Below, piece after piece: positions 53,619 through 63,182 of a stretch of 64,000 nucleotides of DNA. The position numbers were made by a program, and so were the translations under genes. Under the pieces are notes generated by a model. The model ran no database searches. It worked only from the letters and a program-made list of their open reading frames with translations, and was not told the DNA's origin. The DNA lies in assembly GCA_910584585.1 (NCBI GenBank), contig CAJUBP010000002.1, positions 62,001-126,000 of the forward strand. Reading direction: 5' to 3'. Each line of letters opens with the position of its first letter. The first letter of the stretch is position 1. The stretch comes from an uncultured Lachnospiraceae bacterium. GTDB taxonomy: Bacteria > Bacillota > Clostridia > Lachnospirales > Lachnospiraceae.

Positions 53619-54593
53619 ATGGGTTATCGTGATATAGGATTTCCAGAAGGAAGCGTATTTTTGGTTACAGGCGGAGCAGGATTTATTGGCTCTAATCTTT
53701 GTGAAGCGATTTTGTCTATGGGTTATAACGTAAGATGTTTGGACAACCTTTCAACCGGAAGACAGGAAAATATAGATTTATTTTTGGATAATCCAAATTA
53801 TTCTTTTATAAAAGGAGATATTACAAATCTTGAAACTTGCCTGAGTGCTTGCAAAGACGTGGATTTTGTATTGAATCAAGCGGCTTGGGGAAGCGTTCCG
53901 AGAAGTATCGAGATGCCTCTTTATTATGAAGAAGTAAATATAAGAGGCACTCTTAATATGATGGAGGCGGCCAGACAAAACGGGGTGAAGAAGTTTGTTT
54001 ACGCGTCTAGTTCTTCAGTTTATGGAGATCATCCTGTATTGCCTAAAAAGGAAGGACAAGAAGGTAATTTGCTTTCTCCATATGCATTGACAAAGCGTGT
54101 AGACGAAGAGTATGGAAGGCTTTATTATAACTTGTATGGTTTAGATACCTATGGGCTACGCTACTTTAATGTATTTGGAAGAAGGCAGGATCCCAATGGA
54201 GCTTATGCGGCTGTTATTCCTAAGTTTTTAAAATTATTAATAAATGATGAACAGCCTACTATAAATGGTGATGGGAAGCAGTCCAGGGATTTTACGTATA
54301 TTGATAATGTGATAGAAGCGAACTTGAAGGCTTGTAAAGCGTCTCATGAGGCGGGGGGACAGGCATATAATATTGCTTATGGGGGGAGAGAGTACCTGAT
54401 TGATTTGTATTATGAAATGTGCAAGATACTGGGAAAAAAGATTGAACCCAAATTTGGACCTGATCGAGCAGGGGATATTAAACATTCTAATGCTGATATT
54501 TCGAAAGCTAGAGAGTTATTGGGATATGATCCGCAATATGATTTTGCGGAAGGTCTGCAGTTGGCAATTGATTGGTATAGGGAGAATCTTTAG
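53619..54593 (+). CDS. UDP-N-acetylhexosamine 4-epimerase (WbpP/TviC type)
   Basis: 324 residues, extended SDR: VTGGAGFIGSNLCEAIL, YASSSSVYGDHP and YALTKR (YxxxK active site), with the RYFNVFGRRQDPNGAYAAVIP stretch typical of WbpP/TviC. ATG 53619 lies two bases after the preceding TGA, with GGAGGT before it. It acts on the product of the 52307 enzyme or on UDP-GlcNAc. Confidence 0.9.
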   Translation: MGYRDIGFPEGSVFLVTGGAGFIGSNLCEAILSMGYNVRCLDNLSTGRQENIDLFLDNPNYSFIKGDITNLETCLSACKDVDFVLNQAAWGSVPRSIEMPLYYEEVNIRGTLNMMEAARQNGVKKFVYASSSSVYGDHPVLPKKEGQEGNLLSPYALTKRVDEEYGRLYYNLYGLDTYGLRYFNVFGRRQDPNGAYAAVIPKFLKLLINDEQPTINGDGKQSRDFTYIDNVIEANLKACKASHEAGGQAYNIAYGGREYLIDLYYEMCKILGKKIEPKFGPDRAGDIKHSNADISKARELLGYDPQYDFAEGLQLAIDWYRENL

Positions 54594-54595
54594 AT

Positions 54596-55768
54596 ATGGA
54601 TCTGCTATATATGGGTTATTTTTGTAATGAACAAACGTTTAACGAATTAGTAGAAAGTGGAAGTGGAAGTTCACATGCGCGACAACAATTAGAAACAAAA
54701 TTGCTAAATGGATTAATAGAGGAAAAAAAAGATAATAGCATAAAAGTAATTTCTTATTTGCCAAAGATAAAAACTATCTACAAAGAAAAGGGAGAAAAGG
54801 AAGTTTATAAGGGAATAAAAATTCGACATTTATGGTGTGATAAGAATAAATTGATTTCTGTTTTTTTTGCTTTAAAAAAAAATATAGAATTGATAAAAGT
54901 GTGGGCTTCAAAGGAGGGAGAAAAAGTAATATTAATATATTCTGCGAATCCCATTCATATTATTCCTGCATTTATGTTAAGAAAGAAATTTAATTTAAAG
55001 ATAGTAACGCTTTGTTCGGAGATAAGTATATATCGTAGGAAAGATAAGGAAAATATTGTAACAAAAATTAGTAGACAAATTTCACATTTCTGGGATGGCC
55101 ATTTTAATGGATATATTTTATTAAGTAAATATATGAATGAAGTGGTAAATAAAAAAAATCGGCCATATATGATAATGGAAGGAATATCTCGGGATAGAAA
55201 ATTTGCAAAAAATGAGAGGAATAATAATGTAGTATTTTATGCTGGCGGATTAACAGAAGATAATGGAATTAGAATTTTGTTAGACGGTTTTATTTTATTA
55301 AAAGATATTCAAAAAGAATTATGGATTTGTGGTGATGGACCTTTAAAAATATTAGTTGAAAAATATGAAAAAAAATATGAGAATATTCGATATTTGGGGC
55401 TAATTGAGAATCAAAGAGTACAAGAAATCGAAGAAAAAGTAGGATTATTAATAGCCCCAAGATTTTCGGGAAATTTATTTACAAAATATTCTTTTCCTTC
55501 AAAAACGATAGAATATTTGTCATCGGGTACACCAACAGTATTAACAAGGTTAAAAGGTATTCCAGATGAATATTTTTCTTATGTGTATCTTTTAGAAGAT
55601 GAAACAGCTCGTGGAGTCTGTAAATTGTTAGAAGAAATATATGCTCAGAATGAAAAGGATAGATTAGAGTTTGCAAGAAGAGCGCAAGATTTTGTTATTA
55701 AAACGAAATCTGAAAGAATTCAAGCTAGGCGCATATGGAACTTTCTTAAAGCTATAGTAAAGGTGTAA
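54596..55768 (+). CDS. Probable GT-B glycosyltransferase
   Basis: 390 residues. C-terminal half with FYAGGLTEDNGIRILLDGF, GDGPLKILVEKYE and FPSKTIEYLSSGTPTVL, the donor-binding pattern of family 4-type transferases (EX7E replaced by a similar acidic-rich stretch). The N-terminal half is divergent and lacks clear landmarks. It starts two bases after the epimerase, so coupled translation is likely. The sugar is unknown. Codon use is strongly A+T-biased. Confidence 0.75.
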   Translation: MDLLYMGYFCNEQTFNELVESGSGSSHARQQLETKLLNGLIEEKKDNSIKVISYLPKIKTIYKEKGEKEVYKGIKIRHLWCDKNKLISVFFALKKNIELIKVWASKEGEKVILIYSANPIHIIPAFMLRKKFNLKIVTLCSEISIYRRKDKENIVTKISRQISHFWDGHFNGYILLSKYMNEVVNKKNRPYMIMEGISRDRKFAKNERNNNVVFYAGGLTEDNGIRILLDGFILLKDIQKELWICGDGPLKILVEKYEKKYENIRYLGLIENQRVQEIEEKVGLLIAPRFSGNLFTKYSFPSKTIEYLSSGTPTVLTRLKGIPDEYFSYVYLLEDETARGVCKLLEEIYAQNEKDRLEFARRAQDFVIKTKSERIQARRIWNFLKAIVKV

Positions 55769-55860
55769 CAGAGGAATTAGGGTTATTAAAATAGAAAAAT
55801 TGTTTTAAGGATATAGAAGATAAAGATAGGCTTTGAGAACAGATAGAGGAGAAGGAAAAA

Positions 55861-56928
55861 ATGAGAGATAGACCAGTAATAATGTTACATTATGTGAAAG
55901 AGGGGCTTGTAAGAAGCCCAAACATTATTTTTGATAGAATTGAGAAGTCTTTTGGAGACACAGCATATCAGTTTGTACATTTGAATCAAAAAAATTTACC
56001 AAGTGAAGTTGGTATAGTAAAAGTAATAAGAGAGTTATATTTCGAAATTAGAAACGTAAAACCAGATATTATACATATATCTGGGATAGCGGAAGGACTA
56101 GCTTGTATGATAGCGGCAACATTTGCGAAGTGTCCAAAGAGAATTTTAATAACACATGGGCTTTCAAGTGAAATTAAAAGGCAAAAGTGCTATAAAAGAA
56201 TGGTGTTTAAATACTTGGTTGAGCCTATAACACTATTATTGGCTACAGATGTTCAGTGTAATAGTTGCTTTACTTATCATCATAAGCAGATTAAAAGATT
56301 TGCAAATAAAAAAAGAAGAATGATATACAACATCCCTAGTGATGTGTGCGACGTTGAAAAAATAGGATTTAGGGAGAAATTTAAGATAGAAAGAAATAAG
56401 CAGGTATTTGTCAGTGTTGGGCGAATTGAAAAGGATAAGGGATTTGAAGATTTAGCAAATGTAATTAAAGAAATAAAAGGGGATAGTTGCTTTGTTATTA
56501 TAGGAGAAGGTAACTATTTAGAAGAAATGAGAAAAAAGTTGAAGAATGAGATTAATAATAAAAAGGTTATTTTTTTAGGTAAACTTTCTAACCGAGATGT
56601 AAATAGAATTTTGTTGGAAAGTAGTGTTTTTGTTTTACCTACATTGCTTTTTGAAACTTTCGGATTAGTATACATTGAGGCTGCATTTATGCGTTTGCCT
56701 TCCATAGGAACAGATAGGGGAGCTGTTCCAGAGGTGATCGAAAATAAAAAGTCAGGATTTTTGATTGAACCTGGAAACAAGAGCCAATTAAAAGCTGCGA
56801 TAAATTATTTTATTACAAATCCTCAAAAAGCAAAGGAAATGGGCGAGTTTGCATATAAATGGGGAAAAGAAAAATTTGAAATAGAGAAAATCATTCAACA
56901 AATTAGTAATATGTATCAAGAGGAATAG
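55861..56928 (+). CDS. Family 4 glycosyltransferase
   Basis: 355 residues, GT-B. KPDIIHISGIAEGLACMIA and then FVSVGRIEKDKGFEDLAN and ETFGLVYIEAAFMRLPSIG (EX7E, about 268-276), followed by EVIENKKSGFLI. A ribosome binding site (GGAGAAGG) precedes ATG 55861. The 92-base gap before it holds nothing obvious. It would add one residue to the growing lipid-linked unit. Confidence 0.87.
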   Translation: MRDRPVIMLHYVKEGLVRSPNIIFDRIEKSFGDTAYQFVHLNQKNLPSEVGIVKVIRELYFEIRNVKPDIIHISGIAEGLACMIAATFAKCPKRILITHGLSSEIKRQKCYKRMVFKYLVEPITLLLATDVQCNSCFTYHHKQIKRFANKKRRMIYNIPSDVCDVEKIGFREKFKIERNKQVFVSVGRIEKDKGFEDLANVIKEIKGDSCFVIIGEGNYLEEMRKKLKNEINNKKVIFLGKLSNRDVNRILLESSVFVLPTLLFETFGLVYIEAAFMRLPSIGTDRGAVPEVIENKKSGFLIEPGNKSQLKAAINYFITNPQKAKEMGEFAYKWGKEKFEIEKIIQQISNMYQEE

Positions 56929-56938
56929 TGAGGTAGAC

Positions 56939-58075
56939 GTGAATATAAAATATATTGGATATTATTGTACTCGAAAAGATTCAGAGCCATACACAAGTCC
57001 TGCTGCAGTAGAGAAAATGACTTATATTGCAAGCTCTTTACAAAGGGCAGGAAATGAGATAGAGGTGGTTTCATTATCTGGTTTGGACAGGAAAAAATTT
57101 AATTTGAGAGAAACTGAGGTTATAAATAAAGACTTTAGAATTTTATATTTATCCTCTTTTCCACGAACAAATAAATTTTTTCGGTTATTGAATACGTGGT
57201 GGTTACAAAAGGAATTATTATTCTATTTATTAAAAAAAGTAAAAAAGGGTGAGGTTTTATTGGTGTATCATTCCGTTGCCTTAGTTAATATATGTAGAAT
57301 AGTTAAAAAAATAAGAAAGTGCAAGATTTGTTTAGAAGTGGAGGAGATTTATCAAGATGCCCAAAATTTAAATGAGAAATTGAAAAAGCGAGAATATATA
57401 GCATTTCGAATTGCTGATGCATATATTTTTCCTTCTAAAATGTTGGGAAAGAAAATAAACAGCAAGTTTTCTAAACCTTATGTTGTGGCACACGGAAGTT
57501 ATTTGGTACAATTGAAAAGACAAAAAATTTTTCAAGATAAATTAATACATGTGGTATATGCGGGGACATTTAATTTAACAAAAGGGGGAGTAAAAATAGC
57601 TATTGAGTCGGGAAAATTTTTGGATTCAAGCTATCATTTGCACATTATAGGATTTGGTACGGAACAAGAAATTAAAGAGGTAAAATGCCTAGTTCATGAT
57701 GCAGAAAGAAAATATAAATGCAAAATAACATATGATGGTTGCCAAAGAGGGGAAGAATATTTGCGTTTTATTCAATCATGTGATATAGGGTTAAGTACGC
57801 AGAAAAGTGATAATATGTTGAATGATTCATCTTTTCCTTCTAAAATTTTGTCATATTTGTCAAATGGATTAAAGGTGGTGACAGCAGAGATAAACGTTGT
57901 AAAGGAATCAGCAGTAAGTGATAAACTTTATTATTATTCTCTAGATGATGCTAAGGAAGTTGCACATGCAATTAAAAAAGCAAGCTTGGCGGAAAAAGAA
58001 AGTGGAAGTGAAATATTACAAAAACTGGACAAAGTTTTTACACTAGAATTAAATAAAATGATAAAGGAATTATAG
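56939..58075 (+). CDS. Probable GT-B glycosyltransferase
   Basis: 378 residues starting with GTG 56939, preceded by GAGGT. C-terminal HVVYAGTFNLTKGG and DGCQRGEEYLRFIQSCDIGLSTQ, and then SFPSKILSYLSNGLKVV, resemble family 4-type donor domains, like the gene at 54596. The N-terminal domain is not diagnostic. Its place among other transferases and next to the polymerase supports a role in repeat-unit assembly. Confidence 0.72.
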   Translation: MNIKYIGYYCTRKDSEPYTSPAAVEKMTYIASSLQRAGNEIEVVSLSGLDRKKFNLRETEVINKDFRILYLSSFPRTNKFFRLLNTWWLQKELLFYLLKKVKKGEVLLVYHSVALVNICRIVKKIRKCKICLEVEEIYQDAQNLNEKLKKREYIAFRIADAYIFPSKMLGKKINSKFSKPYVVAHGSYLVQLKRQKIFQDKLIHVVYAGTFNLTKGGVKIAIESGKFLDSSYHLHIIGFGTEQEIKEVKCLVHDAERKYKCKITYDGCQRGEEYLRFIQSCDIGLSTQKSDNMLNDSSFPSKILSYLSNGLKVVTAEINVVKESAVSDKLYYYSLDDAKEVAHAIKKASLAEKESGSEILQKLDKVFTLELNKMIKEL

Positions 58076-58090
58076 AAAAGTGAGTTTAAT

Positions 58091-59329
58091 ATGTGGAAGT
58101 ATAGTCTAAATAATTTGAAAAAAATATATATTTTCTTTAGTTTGTTAATGTTATCGCTAATTGTTGCTTTGCCTCAGTTACAAGTATATTTGCCAACAGT
58201 TATAATATATTTAATAGTTATTATGACACTTTTTATTTCTGATATTAAAAAAGATAAAAAAAATCTTGAGTGGTTTTATATTATACTTGCATCTTGTTTT
58301 TCTTTATACACTAGTGGAATAGCCAATTTTTTTGGATATAAAGATTTATCTAATCGTTATATCTCTTTAATGCCTATGGTTTTTATTTACATTGTGTACG
58401 GTTTAGTAAATGATATAAAAGTAGTTTCTTTAGTATGGAAGATTATGGTAGTTTTTTCAACTATAACAATGTTCAAAACAAGTTATGCATTAATACAGTC
58501 GCCGTATATATCTAGGATGATAAAAAGTAGTGGAGAATTCTCAGAAAATATATTAAAGCAGGGGATTGGAGATTACGCTTTTATATATGGGTTAGTTATT
58601 ATGGAAATTTTATTTTTTTCACATGTGTATGAAAAAAAAGGCAAGGAGAAATTGATATATATTTTATTGTCAACTTTAGGAGAGATTACGATTATTCTAT
58701 CTAATTATATGACAGCTTTGATTTTAAGTATAATTGGAATAGGAATTTTGACCTTTTTTAAGGTTAAAAGGAAACATAAAATTCTTTTTTTATTTTTATT
58801 AATAGTAGGAATATTTATGATATTATTTTGGAAACCTATGTTGGAGTTTTTTTTGTCTATTATATTAGATTTTATACCAGATGGAAAGAACTATGATAGA
58901 TTATTGCAGTTGAAAATGTCTGTTTATGGTAATGGAAAAAATTTATTTGCAGAGTTTATGGGGGATAGAATTCCGGTGTTATCCATTAGCTATAATTCTA
59001 TCCTGAAATATCCTTGGGGGGGTGTTATATTCGGTCATCTAACTAAATCAAATGGGTATTATAATGAATTTGGTCATCATTCGTTTGTATTTGATACAAT
59101 AGCAATTTATGGTCTTTTGCTTGGAATAGTTTTGATATTTTTATTATGTTTTCCCTTTTTTTCAAATATGCGTTTACATGGAAGGAAAAAAGAATTGACA
59201 ATAGCAATGTTTGTGGTTGTGATTTTATTATTGATGTTTAATAATGCAACATTTTCTTTGGCATTTCTTATATATGTAATGTATCCATATGTGTGTGACA
59301 AGTTATATGAGGATGAACAGTATGTTTAA
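58091..59329 (+). CDS. Wzy-like polysaccharide polymerase
   Basis: 412 residues, ten to eleven membrane helices, and a large outside loop (about 275-330) before the last helices, as expected for Wzy-type polymerases, which join repeat units outside the membrane. There is little sequence conservation in this group, so the call rests on topology and on its position between glycosyltransferases and Wzx. A run of seven G lies at 59026-59032, within PWGG codons. The DNA is extremely A+T-rich. Confidence 0.75.
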   Translation: MWKYSLNNLKKIYIFFSLLMLSLIVALPQLQVYLPTVIIYLIVIMTLFISDIKKDKKNLEWFYIILASCFSLYTSGIANFFGYKDLSNRYISLMPMVFIYIVYGLVNDIKVVSLVWKIMVVFSTITMFKTSYALIQSPYISRMIKSSGEFSENILKQGIGDYAFIYGLVIMEILFFSHVYEKKGKEKLIYILLSTLGEITIILSNYMTALILSIIGIGILTFFKVKRKHKILFLFLLIVGIFMILFWKPMLEFFLSIILDFIPDGKNYDRLLQLKMSVYGNGKNLFAEFMGDRIPVLSISYNSILKYPWGGVIFGHLTKSNGYYNEFGHHSFVFDTIAIYGLLLGIVLIFLLCFPFFSNMRLHGRKKELTIAMFVVVILLLMFNNATFSLAFLIYVMYPYVCDKLYEDEQYV

Positions 59330-59876
59330 TAGATTATTATGTTTAATAGATATTATTATAAATAAAATAAAAAGAAATTATTATAAAAGGATTTTTTTAG
59401 TTCAAACAGGAAATCTGCATGTAAAGAATTGTAAAGTTTATGGCAGAGTTAATGTTTTGAATTGTAATATTAGTATAAAGGAGAATATAACAATTTTTCA
59501 AAATGTAACTTTTTTTGGAGATGGAGAGATATCTATTGGTAACAATGTTGCAATAGGGCAAGATTGTGTATTATACGCTTCTGAAGAAGGAGGAATAAGA
59601 ATTGGAGATGATGTTATGATTGCAGCACATTGTTATATAATTGATTGTAATCATGGAACAAATCTTGGAGTTCCAATTTGTAAACAGAAGAATGTTGTAG
59701 AAAAAATAAATATAGGAAATGATGTATGGATAGCAGATGGTTGTACTATTACAAAAGGTTCTCAATTAGAAAATGGGGTGGTAATAGGAGCAAAGTCACT
59801 TGTAAATAATATTATTGAGAAAAATGCAATTGCAGTTGGCATTCCTGCAAGAGTAATTAAGAAGAGAGAAGCTTAA
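59322..59876 (+). CDS. Hexapeptide-repeat acyltransferase
   Basis: 184 residues of the left-handed beta-helix acetyltransferase family: GDGEISIGNNVAIGQDCVLY, DVMIAAHCYIIDCNHGTN with the catalytic-type histidines, and IGNDVWIADGCTITKGS. It likely O-acetylates a sugar of the repeat unit. ATG 59322 has GAGG at suitable distance; ATG 59313 and 59289 are alternatives overlapping the polymerase gene. The gene overlaps the end of the polymerase gene by eight bases. Confidence 0.85.
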   Translation: MFNRLLCLIDIIINKIKRNYYKRIFLVQTGNLHVKNCKVYGRVNVLNCNISIKENITIFQNVTFFGDGEISIGNNVAIGQDCVLYASEEGGIRIGDDVMIAAHCYIIDCNHGTNLGVPICKQKNVVEKINIGNDVWIADGCTITKGSQLENGVVIGAKSLVNNIIEKNAIAVGIPARVIKKREA

Positions 59877-59877
59877 A

Positions 59878-61392
59878 ATGAGTAGAAAAAAAGGTGTAAT
59901 ATTTTCTTATATTTTAATGATGGTGGAAATAATATCAAGTTTGTTATATACTCCGCTTGTAATTCGGTCATTAGGAAAACAAGAATATGGGGTGTATAGT
60001 TGGGTTATGTCGATAACGGCATATTTATATCTTTTGGATTTAGGAATTGGAAATTCTATTGTAAAATTTGCGGCTCAATATAGAATTCAGGGAAGACAGG
60101 AAAAGCAAAGGGGTTTTGTAGGAATAATTACATGCTACTATTTGATTGTTGCAGTTGTTTTAATTGGCATAGGAGTTTTGGTATCGAATAATTTTTCTTT
60201 GATATTGGACAAGGGATTTAATGACAAAGAGCTTAAAATAGTCAAGCAACTGTTTTGGGTGATGATATTTAATGCAGCGGCGACTCTTTTTTTTGGAGCT
60301 TATCAGAAAATATTATTAGCATACGAAAAGTTTGTGTTAAGTAAGTGGCTGGATATATTCAAAGTGATATTGCGCATGATTTTAGGTATTCTTGCATTGT
60401 ATACTGGAAAAAACTCTTATGGTATGGTGGTTGCCAATTTATGTGTGACAATTGTAATTGGCATAATTTCTTTTGAAAAAGTAGTTTTTAATTTGAAAAT
60501 TATTCCTAGTATAAAGCATATTGAAGCCAATTTTGTCAAAGAAATTGTGGGCTTTTCAAATGGAGTGCTATTGCAAGGGGTTGCAACACAGCTGAATTCA
60601 ATGGTAGATCAAGTTTTAATTGGAGTAATTGTGCCAGGGGCATCAGTTATTTTAGCTGTATATGGAACAGGAATATTAATTCCCCAATATATCCAAAATA
60701 TTGCGGTTAATGTAAATGGAGTTTTAATGCCAGGAATTGTACGTATGATAGAAGAAAGAAGGGATGTGTCATATATTGAAAGGGAAATGATACGAGTTAG
60801 TAGAATATTATTTATGATGTTGGCGGTTATTGGAATTGTTTTTGGTGTATTTGGAAAATTATTTATTAAATTGTGGGTAGGGGATGGCTATGAAGATGCA
60901 TTTTGGGTAGCGATAATTATAATGATTCCGCGGATCATTATTTGTTCTGAAGAGATTGGTTCACAAATATTGTGGGCAATAGAAAAGCACAAGTTACAAG
61001 GTTTTTTAAAATTATCGATAGCAATAGCAAATGTAGGACTGTCAATTTTACTGATTAAATGGAAGCCTCTTTTGGGAGCTACTTTAGCGACAGCATTAGT
61101 TTTGATATTGGGAGATATTTTGGTTATGAATTTTGTTTTTAAAAGGTATATTGGAATTAGTGTAAAAAGATATAGTTTGGGAATAATAGAAAATATATGG
61201 AAATGTTTAGGAATTACATTTGTAGTGGGGAATTTAATCAAAGGGCATATGCCTAGCACATGGCTAGGCTTTATTGTTGGATGTACGATTATGATAAGTG
61301 TTTATATTATTACAATGTGGAAGTTTGGATTAAATGAATATGAAAAAGAGTTAGCAGGTACATTTTTACAGAAATTAAGGATTAGTCATTGA
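59878..61392 (+). CDS. Wzx-type oligosaccharide flippase
   Basis: 504 residues, about fourteen membrane helices of the MATE/PST superfamily, beginning GVIFSYILMMVEIISSLLYT and containing RSLGKQEYGVYSW, a typical Wzx signature. It flips undecaprenyl-linked repeat units outward for polymerisation by the Wzy-like protein at 58091. It begins one base after the acetyltransferase stop. Confidence 0.9.
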   Translation: MSRKKGVIFSYILMMVEIISSLLYTPLVIRSLGKQEYGVYSWVMSITAYLYLLDLGIGNSIVKFAAQYRIQGRQEKQRGFVGIITCYYLIVAVVLIGIGVLVSNNFSLILDKGFNDKELKIVKQLFWVMIFNAAATLFFGAYQKILLAYEKFVLSKWLDIFKVILRMILGILALYTGKNSYGMVVANLCVTIVIGIISFEKVVFNLKIIPSIKHIEANFVKEIVGFSNGVLLQGVATQLNSMVDQVLIGVIVPGASVILAVYGTGILIPQYIQNIAVNVNGVLMPGIVRMIEERRDVSYIEREMIRVSRILFMMLAVIGIVFGVFGKLFIKLWVGDGYEDAFWVAIIIMIPRIIICSEEIGSQILWAIEKHKLQGFLKLSIAIANVGLSILLIKWKPLLGATLATALVLILGDILVMNFVFKRYIGISVKRYSLGIIENIWKCLGITFVVGNLIKGHMPSTWLGFIVGCTIMISVYIITMWKFGLNEYEKELAGTFLQKLRISH

Positions 61393-61413
61393 ATCTCAGG
61401 AGGGTACATTCCC

Positions 61414-61427
61414 CGATGCTTGCATCG
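61414..61427 (+). repeat. Left-end hairpin of the IS200-type element
   Basis: CGATGCT followed by TGCATCG, a perfect palindrome at the expected subterminal place, about 20 bases after the flippase stop. Confidence 0.65.
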
Positions 61428-61487
61428 CAACAAACTTTTCCCTAAATGAAAAAGGTGATATAATGTAAGCGGAAAGGAGAGTTGTAG

Positions 61488-61949
61488 ATGAGTGAGAATA
61501 TACACAAATCGCACAACGTATCGAGGCTTATGTATCATTTTGTGTTTCCAACGAAATATCGAAGGGTAGTAATAGACGAAGAAGTGGATAAGGTAATAAA
61601 AGAAACCTGCATAGAAATCAGCAAAAGGTATGAGGTGGAATTTCTTGAAATAGGGACGGATAAAGACCATGTATATTTTCTTGTACAGTCAGTGCCGAAT
61701 TATAGTCCAACCCAGATTGTAAAGATAATAAAAAGCATAACAACAAAAGAAATATTTGCCAGATGCCTGGAAGTCAAGAAGAAACTATGGGGAGGAAATT
61801 TCTGGTCGTCGGGCTATTATGTAGCGACAGTAAGCGAACACGGGAATGAGGGAGTAATAGTGAATTATGTAAAGAATCAGGGGAATGAGTATAAGAAGCT
61901 ATACAGAAATGAAGGAATGGAAGGGCAGATGACTTTGTTTGATATGTAA
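61488..61949 (+). CDS. tnpA: IS200/IS605-type TnpA transposase
   Basis: 153 residues. The family core is clear: YHFVFPTKYRRVV near the N-terminus, GTDKDHVYFLVQS, and GYYVATVSEHG with the nucleophilic tyrosine at about 121. It is a single-strand-specific HUH transposase family member. The second histidine of the HUH pair is a tyrosine here (DHVYF instead of DHVHF). AAAGGAGAG precedes ATG 61488, and a -10-like TATAAT is at 61459-61464. Confidence 0.9.
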   Translation: MSENIHKSHNVSRLMYHFVFPTKYRRVVIDEEVDKVIKETCIEISKRYEVEFLEIGTDKDHVYFLVQSVPNYSPTQIVKIIKSITTKEIFARCLEVKKKLWGGNFWSSGYYVATVSEHGNEGVIVNYVKNQGNEYKKLYRNEGMEGQMTLFDM

Positions 61950-61954
61950 AGATA

Positions 61955-61984
61955 GCGGGGAGGAAACCCCATACCCCGCTTTTG
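61955..61984 (+). terminator. Terminator after tnpA
   Basis: GCGGGG (61955-61960) pairs with CCCCGC (61974-61979), followed by TTTTG. It is just beyond the TnpA stop and may end the transposase message. Confidence 0.6.
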
Positions 61985-62142
61985 AGGGAACAAAGCGAGC
62001 GAAAAAGTCAAGTGCTGTGAGAGGCGACGTAGGAGCCGCTCACAGTGCTTGAGTGCTTGCACCGGGGGAGTTGATTAATAATAACTATTGTGTGAAAGCA
62101 GTTATTTATGAATAATTAGAAATAATTTAGAGGAGAGAAGAA

Positions 62143-63123
62143 ATGAATGTTTTTATGATAATATGCCATAAAAATCCTATACAAGTTGAAAGATTAATAC
62201 ATGTATGTAAAACAAAATTTACGGATGTTATTCTTCATGTAGATGCGAATATGAATTTAGATGATTTTTCTAATTTAAAATCTAGTATAAATAGGTGTGT
62301 AAAAAAATTTGGGGGGGGGGTATACCTGACAGATAGTCGGCTTCATGGAGAGCTTGATGATAGAAGTCTTATTGATATTACGATGGAATTGCTCATCAAA
62401 GCGAAGCAAGTAGAAAAGTTAGAAAATAAAAAATATCAATATTTTGCGCTCTTGAGTGGACAGGATTATCTGATTAAACCTATTACTTGGATAGAAGGAG
62501 AGCTAGAAAGAAGTTATCCAGAACCATTTATTGATTGTACACCGTACGATAGGGAAAATTGGTTATATTATAAGTTTAAAAAGAATCATAAAGTTATAGC
62601 TTTTAATAGGTGGATTAGTAATTCATTAAAAAAGGGAGTAATAAGATCAGGATTTCGAATCTGTGCTATGGTGTTTGAAGCGATGTTACCTATAGTAAAA
62701 AAAACGGCATATCATAGCTTAAAAAGGGAAAAAATAGAACTTTATGGAGGTTCTGCGTGGTGGATACTTCCGGATATAGTTATAGATTATGTTATTTCTG
62801 AGATTTCCAGAAAGAAAAGTTATATTGATACTATATTAAATGAGGTTAATACGCCAGAAGAAGTTTTTTTTCAAATAATGGCTATGCGCTCTTCTTTGAA
62901 AAGTATGGTTAAAGTAAATCCTAGTAATCAGAGAGAACAAAATTGTAAGACATGGGCATATTTTTCAGATAAAGGAAAACCTTTTAGAGGGCATCCATAT
63001 ATTTTTACAGAGGGGGAGTTTGAAAAAATCAGAGAAAATGAGTGTTGGATAGCAAGGAAATTTGATTTACTGGAAGATAGTAAAATATTTGATATGATAG
63101 ATGATTATATTTTATATAAATAA
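62143..63123 (+). CDS. GT14-type (core-2/I-branching-like) glycosyltransferase
   Basis: 326 residues: MIICHKNPIQVERLI, HVDAN, then LLSGQDYLIKP and GGSAWWILPD, which are the hallmarks of the core-2/I-branching beta-1,6-N-acetylglucosaminyltransferase family. It probably adds a branch. Codons 57-60 (GGGV) are written as ten consecutive G (62311-62320) in an otherwise A+T-rich gene, directly after AAAAAAATTT. The present length keeps the frame open. ATG 62143 follows GGAGAG. Confidence 0.85.
   Translation: MNVFMIICHKNPIQVERLIHVCKTKFTDVILHVDANMNLDDFSNLKSSINRCVKKFGGGVYLTDSRLHGELDDRSLIDITMELLIKAKQVEKLENKKYQYFALLSGQDYLIKPITWIEGELERSYPEPFIDCTPYDRENWLYYKFKKNHKVIAFNRWISNSLKKGVIRSGFRICAMVFEAMLPIVKKTAYHSLKREKIELYGGSAWWILPDIVIDYVISEISRKKSYIDTILNEVNTPEEVFFQIMAMRSSLKSMVKVNPSNQREQNCKTWAYFSDKGKPFRGHPYIFTEGEFEKIRENECWIARKFDLLEDSKIFDMIDDYILYK
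62311..62320 (+). repeat. Ten-G homopolymer inside the GT14-type gene
   Basis: Exactly ten G in frame with codon 57. Loss of one G gives TAT ACC TGA; gain of one gives a TAG eight codons on. Either slip would cut the protein to about 60-65 residues, as in phase-variable contingency genes. Confidence 0.85.
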
Positions 63124-63182
63124 AATTAATTTAAATATAGAATGTATATTTTTTATTTAAATGGACTGAGAGGGATGAAAAT

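Larger units (their letters stand above)
61400..62075 (+). mobile_element. IS200-type insertion element (approximate limits)
   Basis: Left: CGATGC-TTGCATCG-type hairpin (61414-61427). Right: hairpin CTGTGAG (62015-62021) / CTCACAG (62039-62045), followed by a related GAGTGCTTGCACC stretch. A lone TnpA-type transposase lies between them and there is no TnpB. Subterminal hairpins and absence of inverted repeats fit IS200/IS605. It separates the flippase from the next glycosyltransferase. Exact cleavage sites were not determined. Confidence 0.75.

Noticed and set aside
59026..59032. Seven-G tract in the Wzy-like gene as a second phase-variation site
   Set aside because: Seven G is short for frequent slippage and could be chance; noted only as weak support for the ten-G case.
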